From: Dryas octopetala
Taxonomy: Eukaryota; Streptophyta; Magnoliopsida; Rosales; Rosaceae
Length of the DNA stretch: 64,000 nt
Reading direction: 5' to 3'
NCBI GenBank assembly: GCA_963921425.1
Contig: OY992833.1
Span: 18,331,738 to 18,395,737, forward strand
Shown: one piece after another, positions 57,005-64,000 of the stretch
How the letters are laid out: every line of letters starts with the position of its first letter
How positions within the stretch are numbered: position 1 is the stretch's first letter
Made by a program: the position numbers and the translations under genes
Notes under the pieces: generated by a model
What the model was told of the DNA's origin: nothing
What the model saw: the letters and a program-made list of their open reading frames with translations, nothing else
Database searches by the model: none

Positions 57005-57599
57005 CAACATTAAGGAAGAGGATCAATATTATGCATGTATTTCTTTGTTGTTATAATCTATAATGAAGAATACACTCATATCATGTACTCATGGATCCTC
57101 TCAATGTTTTAATCATTAAACAAATTCAACGGTTGATTTTGTCCCTGGGGTGTTCTTGATTGTGTTGTGGATATTTTAGTTAAGTACCTAAACTTTAATT
57201 TGTCCCAATTTTGTCTTTTAAGTTTTTTTTTTTTTTTTTTTGAATGTGTCAAATTAGAACAAAATAAAATTTTCCTTAGAAATCTCCATTTGACTTCTAT
57301 GAAATTATCTTCATAAGTATGTAATTTGGAGTGACCCTGCTGTCACTCCCAAACTTATTACCCACCTTTCTTTAACCAAAAAAAAAAAAAATTGAAGGAG
57401 CTGACATGTGAAAGGATATTACAGCCTCCGGCTACAGAAAAAAAAGAATCAAATGGAATTGAAGGCAATTTCGATTCACCTGTCATATCTCAATTTTTCC
57501 AGTGCTAAAGCAAGCATGAATGGATCAAATTTTTCCATATAAAGAGGGTGCGCGTTGAGAAAAAAAGAACGAACTACTCCTAATGATCAAATGAAATGC
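57005..57599. other. 3' flank and intergenic DNA
   Basis: The first 70 bp carry a 3' UTR-like block (GAAGAGGATCAATATTATGCATGTATTTC then TGAAGAATA) that recurs after the copies at 58560 and 60416. Otherwise nothing seen. Confidence 0.45.
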
Positions 57600-57616
57600 C
57601 CATGGCGGTAATCTTT

Positions 57617-57644
57617 TTTTTGTTTTTTTGTTTTTAGGCCAGGA
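57617..57644 (-). mobile_element. Micro-insertion: poly(T) with 17-bp TSD
   Basis: CCATGGCGGTAATCTTT lies at 57600-57616 and again at 57645-57661. The insert is TTTTTGTTTTTTTGTTTTT followed by AGGCCAGGA. Confidence 0.7.
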
Positions 57645-57802
57645 CCATGGCGGTAATCTTTAGTTACCAAACATTAGGGTTAAAGTTGAGGTTAGGAGAA
57701 TGAAAAGAGATAAGTTGAAGATCGATAGTGAGGGGATATAGAAAAACAGAAAAAGAAAAGTTCAAATAGTCTCTATAATTGGCAAAAGTGAATTATGGGC
57801 CT

Positions 57803-58196
57803 ATCAGACCTCTTCTGTTGAGGTATAACTCATCTTAAACATTACGAGGTATGGTTTGTGGGACCCACTCCGCATTATAATTTGATGATCGAAACTGTCT
57901 ATTTTCTTAGTTTCTATACAAGGATCGATCATCCTTGCAAAAAATTAGACAAATCGAAAATCGTTTGACCATTAAAGGGCCATCATTTCAAGTGTACGCG
58001 CGTTTACGGAATCACTATGTTCATCTATTTATTCTACCATAATTAAATGTCTTAATGGTTTCCGATTTACCTAATGTTTTTCAAGGGTGATCTTTGTATA
58101 GATTTCGATCATCGAATTACAATACGAAGTGGATTCCACAAGACATACCTCATCATATTTAAGATAAGGTACGTATACCTCAACAGAAGGAGCCTG
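57803..58196. mobile_element. Foldback MITE, 8-bp TSD ATGGGCCT
   Basis: ATGGGCCT lies at 57795-57802 and 58197-58204. The arms pair over roughly 150 bp: TTCTGTTGAGGTATAAC on the left with the reverse complement of GTATACCTCAACAGAAGG on the right, and CATTATAATTTGATGATCGA with TCGATCATCGAATTACAATA. A lone arm of the same family is at 36375-36465. Confidence 0.8.
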
Positions 58197-58415
58197 ATGG
58201 GCCTCTTTAACAAAATTAAATTTTTATCTTAATTGGCCGAAATTTCATGTCGTGACTTGCTCAAACTTATTTGTCTTACCAAACCACCTTAGGATGTTTA
58301 AGTAGAAAATCTGGCACTATTAAATGTGAGACAATAGATATAGTAGAAAATCCTAGTATATACGTATCTAATAAAATGCATGCATTCTGAAAAAAAAAAA
58401 AAAGAGAATAAAAAA

Positions 58416-58480
58416 ATCTGGCACTATTAAATGTGAGGGAATAGAGAACCTAGCTACTATATAATTATATAAATATATAC
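58416..58480 (+). promoter_or_regulatory. SPH promoter module, copy at 58.4 kb
   Basis: CTGGCACTATTAAATGTGAGG, AGAACCTAGCTACTATATAA and a second TATATAAATATATA. A partial extra copy lies just upstream at 58312-58365 (CTGGCACTATTAAATGTGAGA), so the module is itself duplicated. Confidence 0.6.
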
Positions 58481-58559
58481 AGGACAAGACATAGACTGCA
58501 TGCACCGTAAGCTCCAAACCAAACCCCCGGCCACACCGGCAAAAGAAATTCAAATAGTC

Positions 58560-58982
58560 ATGGCTTTGATCGCTAGAGATGTATTGCTGTTAGTGCTTCT
58601 CGTGGTGTTCCTAACTATGTGTGATGCTGGAGGGGGAATCATTCCAAAAAGAACACATGTTCACATTACAAATAATTTGAGTGAAAATCTTGGTGGAAAA
58701 AAATCGACCCTCACCGTTCATTGTAAATCTAGGGATGATGATCTTGGTGTCCACACCATCCCCTTCTCTGAGAGCTGGGAATTTGATTTTCGACCAAATA
58801 TTATTGGCACCACACTCTTTTTCTGTAGTTTTGAATGGCCTGGTGTATTTCACCATTTTGATATATATGTTTGGGGTCGAGATTATGATTGTACTAATTG
58901 TTTCTGGCGTATACAACCAAATGCGGCATGCAAGTTACACAACGAGACCGAAGACTACAATTGCTATAAGTGGAATGATTAG
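58560..58982 (+). CDS. SPH family secreted protein, six-cysteine type
   Basis: The frame runs from an ATG at 58500, but I choose 58560 (140 codons): from there the sequence matches the other MALIAR/MALFT starts and gives a normal signal peptide, and CAAATAGTCATGGCT is conserved before it. The extra 20 residues would mask the signal. Signal about 1-23. Domain: THVHITNNLS, STLTVHCKSRDDDLGVHTIPF, WEFDFRPNIIGTTLFFCSFEW, HHFDIYVWGRDY, then CTNCFWRIQPNAAC and NCYKWND. Mature cysteines at 55, 89, 111, 114, 124 and 135. Closest relative is 56576, from which it arose by tandem duplication with its promoter and 3' flank. Confidence 0.9.
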   Translation: MALIARDVLLLVLLVVFLTMCDAGGGIIPKRTHVHITNNLSENLGGKKSTLTVHCKSRDDDLGVHTIPFSESWEFDFRPNIIGTTLFFCSFEWPGVFHHFDIYVWGRDYDCTNCFWRIQPNAACKLHNETEDYNCYKWND

Positions 58983-59253
58983 TAATACATTAAGGAAGAT
59001 GATCTTATGCATGTATTTCTTGGTTGTAGTATCAATGAAGAATAAATTCATATCGTGTACTCCTTAAGGGAGATGGATCCTCTCATTTTTCTTAATCATC
59101 TAAACAAGTTCAACTGTTAGTTTTAATTAACTATCTAAATTTTAACGTCTCAATTAAGTCTCTTAGTTTATTGTTTTGTGTCAAATAAGAACAAAATGAA
59201 ATTAGTTAGAAATGCTATTTGACTTCTACGAATTTTATGCATAATTTCATTTT

Positions 59254-59778
59254 GAGTGCTGCTATTTACACTTCTTTTTTTTTTCTTTTTTCTTTTTACA
59301 CACCCCAAAAATTTAATTTGTGAAATAACAAAAAACACCCAAAACCCTCTCTCTACCCATCTCTCCTTCCCTCTCTCTACCCATCTCTCCTTCCCTCTTT
59401 CTCCCCGTCACAGCACCCCCCCACCCTAGAACCCCGCTGACCACCCCACCCCCATCCCTTCCTCTTTCTCTCTTCCCAAAACCCAACCCCAGCCCCTCAC
59501 TCTCTCTCTACAATTCATAGTCCGGCAAGGTCTCTCTTCCCCGACTCCCCAACTCAACCTCCACCGCTAGTCTCCATGCGCACACAACCATCCCGACATC
59601 ACCACTACCTCCTCCGGCCACCACCAATCACCCCACCGGTCGAAAAATACTCCCCAAAGGCCGGCCATCACTCCCTAGAACTCCCCTTATTGGCCAACCA
59701 CCCACACCCGCAAGAAATCGCCGGAAAGCTCAAGCCCTGTCGAACCTGCAAATTTTTTTTTTTAAGTGGATGTTTAGA

Positions 59779-59825
<47 letters not shown>

Positions 59826-60026
59826 CTGAGGTTCGGGTGAAGGGGGGAGGGCCTGGGTGTGTTTTATTTTTTATTTTTATTAATTGTGAAATGGATAAAA
59901 TATGGATATTATGGTAATTGAGAGGGGTGTGTGTATGAGAAAATTCAATTGTGGGAGGAGTGTAGATGTGTGAAGTGAGAAAATGTGTGCAAAAAGAAAA
60001 AAAAAGGTGTGCAAATAACAGCACTC
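59254..60026. mobile_element. Inverted-repeat element, 8-bp TSD TTCATTTT
   Basis: TTCATTTT lies at 59246-59253 and 60027-60034. The ends are GAGTGCTGCTATTTACAC and (reverse complement) GAGTGCTGTTATTTGCACACC. The interior is CT-rich on the left (59340-59500), GC-rich in the middle, and has a GA microsatellite at about 59781-59823. The overlapping frames at 59576-60024 follow from these repeats. An 8-bp duplication suggests hAT, but the termini are not typical. Confidence 0.75.
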
Positions 60027-60415
60027 TTCATTTTTAGTTCTTCTAAAATGTGAGGCATAAAGAATGTGGTGTGTTATTACATACAAGGAAATTATAGTCT
60101 TTCATATGGTATTGGGTCTCTTCGCTCATTGTCAATTGATTTTGGGTTGGATGATTTAATTTCCTTCATGGTATCAGAGCATGTTTACTCACATGTGTTA
60201 CGCTGAGTAACCATGTACACGTGCTAATTAAACATCACTCAATATGAGTTGTCCAATATCCATGTGTTTGGCTTGAGCCTCTTTATTCATTATTAAATAA
60301 TTTTGGGTTGAATGCTCTAATTTTTTTCAAGGTAATAAGGCACCTCCTATATAAATAAAAGATTTACTACAATCTAGTGCTCCAAAAAAAAAAAAAACCC
60401 CTTTTTCAAATAGTC

Positions 60416-60803
60416 ATGACTTTGATCACTGAAAATGTCTTTGTGTTAGTGCTGGTCTTCCTAACAATGTGTGATGCTGGAGTGATCACTCCTAGTAGAA
60501 CACGTACATGTTGTTTTTTTTTGGTTAGAAGAAACACACACATGTTCACATCACTAATAATTTGACCGAGATTCTGGATGGAGCTAACGCGAGCCTCGCA
60601 GATTGAAGGATGATTTTAGTGCCCACGTCATCATATTTCTTAACCCCTATCAATTTAGTTTGAGACCAAATATTTTAAGCACCATACTACTTTTATGTGA
60701 TATGGAGTGGTCAGGTGCCTGTCACCATTTTGATATATACGTGCTTTTTTGGGTTGAGATTCTAGGTGTATGTACTGATCATTGTTCTATCTACAATAAG
60801 TAA
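60416..60803 (+). pseudogene. SPH pseudogene with tiny retro-insertion
   Basis: It starts MTLITENVFVLVLVFLTMCDAG, close to the copies at 56576 and 58560. After PSRT a 21-bp poly(T)-containing insert (60513-60533) with a 13-bp TSD breaks the frame. Later frames give THVHITNNL-like VHITNNLTE, FSAHVIIFLNPYQFSLRPNI, CDMEWSGACHHFDIYVLF, and a truncated end. The HCKSGNDD block is largely deleted, and the Cys-x-x-Cys-F-W motif is lost. Confidence 0.85.
60513..60533 (-). mobile_element. Micro-insertion: poly(T) with 13-bp TSD
   Basis: ACACGTACATGTT (60500-60512) and ACACACACATGTT (60534-60546) flank GTTTTTTTTTGGTTAGAAGAA. On the minus strand it reads CTTCTAACC plus poly(A), similar to the CCTTCCTACC plus poly(A) end of the LINE at 53552-54045. 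Confidence 0.6.
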
Positions 60804-60849
60804 GACTGGATCATCATATACATTATGTATTTTCTTTGTTGTAATCTAA

Positions 60850-61600
60850 CATGAAGAATGATCGACTCATATCTCATGTACTTCGTTAAGGGAGATACTG
60901 AGATAGATCCTCTCATCCTTAAACCTTGTCCACATAAGATCAATAATTTAAACATGCGGGTTCAACGGTTGATTTGTTTTTAAAATTTCAATTTTCCATC
61001 AATTTTAAACTATTCCATGTATTCTCCATCAAAATCAATTGAAAATTATTGAAGAAACACAAGAAATTATAAATTGACGGGCAAGGTTTTACTTCCCCGA
61101 CGTGGAATATCTCTCTCAACATGTCTTCTCACGTGTGACATCAGTTAAGTCACTCATTATTTTCTTTATCTTATAATAATTTCCTTTTTCCTTTATACGT
61201 TCATATTAATGATTAACAAATCACAATCAATCTACCAAGGTGTTACTTTTTCCTTTACTAATTATCGATAAAGGTTCAGATATTATCACGTTTTACCACC
61301 AACAAAGTGAACCTGAAAATCACAAAAATATTCAATAAAAAAGTTACTAAGTATTAATTCTTGGATTGCGGACTTGATAATCAATGTGAACATTCGTTGC
61401 ATTGGGTGAGTATATATTTACACCAATTAATAATTTAATAAAGAAGATATATACTTCATCTATTATTATTATACCAGATATGGATGATAAAAACTAATAC
61501 CTTTTCTTTACTTCTTTATCCAAAGCAAATCTGCTGGTGATAAATATATGAAGATTGAGAAAGCATATTTAGCTATGAACCTCATCAGAAAATGTCGCAA
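60850..61600. other. Intergenic DNA
   Basis: The 3' flank block (TGAAGAATGATCGACTCATATC) recalls those after 56576 and 58560. Otherwise no feature seen. Confidence 0.4.
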
Positions 61601-61604
61601 ATCA

Positions 61605-61692
61605 GGCACCATTAAATGTGAGATCGCAGGAGTAGACGTAAATCAGGTATTATATATTAAATTTGAGACCATAGGGAACCTACTATATATTA
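61605..61692 (+). promoter_or_regulatory. SPH promoter module, doubled copy at 61.6 kb
   Basis: AGGCACCATTAAATGTGAGAT (61605-61625) and then TATTAAATTTGAGACCATAG, GGAACCTACTATATATTAAC (61654-61694). The second carries the TATA box about 40-50 bp before the ATG at 61734. Confidence 0.6.
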
Positions 61693-61733
61693 ACATCACC
61701 CAAAGCCCCTAGAAAAAACCAAAACCTCATCAA

Positions 61734-62132
61734 ATGGCTTTGTTCACTAGAAATGTGTTGCTGCTAATGCTTGTTGTATTGTTCCTAGCTATGTGTGATG
61801 CTAAAACACATGTTCATATCACTAATGATCTAAGTGTGGGTGGAACTAACTTGACCCTGACCCTTCATTGTCAGTCAGAGGATGATGATCTTGGTGTTCA
61901 CACTCTCCCCTATCATTGGGACTACGAATTTAGTTTTCGACCAAATGTTTGGGGGACAACGCGATTCTTCTGCAGTATGGAATGGGACGGTGCATCTCAC
62001 AGTTTCACTATATACAAACAAAAACGAGACAAAAAAAGGTGTACTATTTGTTTGTGGCGTATAGCACCCAATGGCCCATGTAGGTATAACTATGATACTA
62101 AGGATTATAGTGATTGCTATTCGTGGGATTAG
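61734..62132 (+). CDS. SPH family secreted protein, six-cysteine type
   Basis: ATG at 61734, 132 codons, among the shortest in the cluster. Signal about residues 1-23 (VLLLMLVVLFLAMCDA). Domain: THVHITNDLS, LTLTLHCQSEDDDLGVHTLPY, YEFSFRPNVWGTTRFFCSMEW, HSFTIYKQKRDK, then CTICLWRIAPNGPC and DCYSWD. The family's HCKS is HCQS here. Mature cysteines at 46, 80, 103, 106, 116 and 128. A sequon at 39 (NLT). The linker between signal and domain seen in the 56.6/58.6-kb genes is absent, as in the gene at 63170. Confidence 0.9.
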   Translation: MALFTRNVLLLMLVVLFLAMCDAKTHVHITNDLSVGGTNLTLTLHCQSEDDDLGVHTLPYHWDYEFSFRPNVWGTTRFFCSMEWDGASHSFTIYKQKRDKKRCTICLWRIAPNGPCRYNYDTKDYSDCYSWD

Positions 62133-62394
62133 TTGTATTATCTAGACTATTATGTAATTCTCAAATAAGTTTCCTTGTTATCTACAATGAAAAATAAACT
62201 CATATTATGCATTCTTAATTTGATCAATAATTAACTTACTATTTCATTGTTCTTCGTGTAGGCCATGGTAATTATAGTGATTATTTTTTTGGCCTTGATA
62301 AGTTGATTCATTAGTTTGGTTTATGGTTGAGGAACGTATACTCTATTTATCAATCCTATCTTTTGTAGTATAACAATTCTGAATGATTAACTAC

Positions 62395-62588
62395 CACTAC
62401 AAAAAAAGTGAACAAAGCACACTCCTTATTGGTGGCACAAAATGGGGTGTCAATTGGGAACTTTAGTCCCTATTACTCAATTGACACTCATTTTTGTTAA
62501 AATCGAGACACTTCAGTCCCTATTGTCTAATTGCCACCCCATTCTATGTCACCAATGAGGGTGTGCTTTACTCACTTTTTTTGTAGTG
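62395..62588. mobile_element. CACTA-type MITE, TSD TAC
   Basis: The ends CACTACAAAAAAAGTGA and TCACTTTTTTTGTAGTG are near-perfect inverted repeats starting with CACTA. TAC lies on both sides (62392-62394 and 62589-62591). The rest of the arms also pair (CACACTCCTTATTGGTG against CACCAATGAGGGTGTG; TTTAGTCCCTATT against a like stretch near 62514). Confidence 0.85.
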
Positions 62589-62599
62589 TACAGGAGGTT

Positions 62600-63060
62600 A
62601 ATTTTGAGCCTTAAATACCTCATATGCATCCTAACAAACTCACACCAACCTAACTAGAGTTTAACAACAACATCAGACTACTCACAGCTTTGGTTCGCTA
62701 TCTTAACCATACTATAGTTGGAGAATCATTTGTTGAGTGTTGATATGGTAAATTTGGTACACGTACATGCTATATTCGTAGAAAGAGAGAAAATCATCAT
62801 TAATTTTTAATTTTTTTATATGGAGAGGGGTTTTGAACTTTAGACCTTTCCAACTATGCAAAAAGAAATATTACTAGCTAGTTAGACCAATATCTAGTTG
62901 ATACAATCATCATAAATTTGTATTGAATAATTCTAAATAATTAATTAAGTACAAGAGGCTTAATTTGAGCCTTAAATACCTGATTATGCATCCTAACAAA
63001 CTAACATCAGTTATCAATTTAACAACCTAATAGTTGGAGACTGTTGCGTGTGGTTGTAGT
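62600..63060. other. Intergenic DNA with a short duplicated block
   Basis: TTGAGCCTTAAATACCT, ATGCATCCTAACAAACT and AACAAC occur twice (about 62602-62670 and 62961-63030). No gene seen. Confidence 0.5.
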
Positions 63061-63169
63061 ATGAATGCTTTCATATGCAACCTACACCTACTACATAAAA
63101 CCCATGCTGCACCCCCAGTGCTTTCCCACAAGAAAAGACATAAAAAAACAAAAAAATCTTCAAATAATC

Positions 63170-63586
63170 ATGGCTTTGTTCACAATTAATGTATTGCTGC
63201 AAATGTTAATTGTATTGTTCCTCACTGTGTGTGAAGCTAAAATACATGTGAAAATCACTAATGATTTGAAGAAGGTTTATGGCGGAGGCAACTCGAGGCT
63301 AACCATTCATTGTAAATCCCTGGATGATGATCTTGGTGTCCACGTCATCCCCTTTCATCGCTCTTATGAATTTAGCTTTAACCCAAATATTTGGCAGACC
63401 ACACTATTCTACTGCAGGATTAGGTGGCCAGGTGCATCTCACCATTTTGATATTTACGATCAACGAAGAGATGGAGCAAATTGTTTCCTAAATGACGATG
63501 TTTGTTTGTGGCGTATAGTACAGACTGGCCCATGCAACCTCAATTTCAAGACCAAAGGTTATGATTGTTTTCCATGGAATGATTAG
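63170..63586 (+). CDS. SPH family secreted protein, six-cysteine type
   Basis: The frame is open from an ATG at 63065, but I choose 63170 (138 codons), which gives the shared MALFT start and a proper signal peptide (about residues 1-23); CAAATAATCATGGCT precedes it. The upstream ATG lies before the TATA-like CTACATAAAA (63091-63100), so it is not expected in the transcript. Domain: IHVKITNDLK, SRLTIHCKSLDDDLGVHVIPF, YEFSFNPNIWQTTLFYCRIRW, HHFDIYDQRRD, then CFLNDDVCLWRIVQTGPC and DCFPWND. Cysteines at 48, 82, 105, 112, 122 and 133. The C-x-x-C spacing of its relatives is widened to six residues between 105 and 112 by an FLNDDV insertion. Confidence 0.9.
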   Translation: MALFTINVLLQMLIVLFLTVCEAKIHVKITNDLKKVYGGGNSRLTIHCKSLDDDLGVHVIPFHRSYEFSFNPNIWQTTLFYCRIRWPGASHHFDIYDQRRDGANCFLNDDVCLWRIVQTGPCNLNFKTKGYDCFPWND

Positions 63587-63925
63587 TTCTTCCATATATA
63601 TATGATTCCTAATTTATTTTCTTTGTTGTTTATAACGAAAAGTAAACTCATTCGATTGTCCATGAGTTTGTAATTTTCTAGTTTTTCTGATGGAAATGCA
63701 TGGTCTATTTATCAATTCTATATATTTTGTTACTTTATTTATTTATTTTTTAATTTATAGGAAAAAAAAATTTCATCATATATGATATATTACTTGGTGA
63801 GAAATTCAATTATATTTATTTAAAATATTTAACTATGGTTAGCATGGATATATAACACATGGCAGAATTTGAATTAAATGGTAATTAATGCATTTGGATT
63901 AAAGATTGTAGGTAAATTTGCTCTC
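63587..63925. other. 3' flank and intergenic DNA
   Basis: A+T-rich. No gene seen. Confidence 0.4.
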
Positions 63926-64000
63926 TTAAATTTGAGACCATATATATGTAACCTACTACTATATAAAAAGCATGCTGCACCCCGGCCCGGCCAGTGCTTT
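63926..64000 (+). promoter_or_regulatory. SPH promoter module at the window edge
   Basis: TTAAATTTGAGACCATATAT, GTAACCTACTACTATATAAA (TATA box at about 63960) and AGCATGCTGCACCCC, then CAGTGCTTT. The last part matches the leader of the gene at 63170 (CCCATGCTGCACCCCCAGTG), so another SPH copy should begin about 70-80 bp beyond the right edge. Confidence 0.65.

Noticed and set aside
58500..58559. Upstream ATG adding 20 residues to the SPH gene at 58560
   Set aside because: It would bury the signal peptide and is not conserved in the sister at 56576.
59576..60024. Frames of 113 and 118 codons with poly-Ser-Leu or Arg-Glu repeats
   Set aside because: They translate the GA/CT microsatellite and CT-rich parts of the element 59254-60026.
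22224..64000. Cluster as a self-incompatibility S locus, given SPH genes plus an F-box fragment
   Set aside because: The F-box piece is a broken fragment inside a MULE, there is no S-RNase or SFB-type gene, and SPH genes are large families in many self-compatible plants. Nothing here ties the cluster to mating type.
1..64000. tRNA, rRNA or CRISPR-type arrays
   Set aside because: I looked for clover-leaf landmarks and for short regularly spaced repeats and saw none. The 745-bp array is a tandem duplication without spacers, and CRISPR is not expected in a plant nucleus.

Overview
This is an A+T-rich stretch of a plant nuclear genome, from a eudicot by its gene content (my impression is a rosid, possibly Rosaceae, but nothing here proves the family). 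The main content is a cluster of S-protein homologue (SPH, plant self-incompatibility S1 family) genes spanning about 22.2 kb to the right edge. I count nineteen SPH loci: nine look intact and ten are broken or relics. All are single-exon. The intact ones encode small secreted proteins of 130-161 residues with an N-terminal signal peptide. The rest of the window is intron-bearing gene material, transposon insertions and low-information A+T DNA.

Layout. 1-3.1 kb: one five-exon gene for a kelch-like protein with a charged, basic tail, carrying a tandemly duplicated small exon. 4-7.4 kb: two related LTR-like fragments, a hairpin element and a Ty3/Gypsy-like solo LTR with a perfect 5-bp target-site duplication (TSD). 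8.2-13.3 kb: the decayed remains of what may be a kinase/KEN-ribonuclease (IRE1-like) gene, passing into a tandem array of about 745-bp units. 14.2-18.5 kb: a Mutator-like (MULE) element with a 9-bp TSD, containing a second Gypsy-like solo LTR with its own TSD. 19.2-21.0 kb: a hAT-like element nested inside another hAT-like element, both with 8-bp TSDs. 22.2-64.0 kb: the SPH cluster, interleaved with MULE, hAT, CACTA, foldback and LINE insertions.

The SPH loci fall into visible subgroups that duplicated locally. They are a pair at 22.2-23.4 kb (both broken), a divergent singleton at 28.2 kb, and a minus-strand group at 35.2-43.5 kb lacking the C-terminal cysteine pair. A group sharing one promoter type lies at 31.7, 44.3 and 46.1 kb, a four-copy group with one survivor at 47.2-55.8 kb, and a right-hand group at 56.6-63.6 kb whose members start MALI/MALF. 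The right-hand group shares a promoter module just upstream of its TATA boxes. A further copy of that module sits at the right edge, so the array very probably continues outside.

Transposons have shaped the cluster directly. One SPH gene is split by a 1.1-kb MULE, and another lost its C-terminus to a small inverted-repeat element. A nearby MULE carries a fragment of an F-box/kelch gene. At least nine tiny poly(T) or poly(A) insertions flanked by 8-22 bp direct repeats look like footprints of target-primed reverse transcription. SPH proteins are known from Papaver PrsS as secreted ligands and from many plants as large families of unknown role. No function beyond a secreted small protein can be assigned to these copies from sequence alone.
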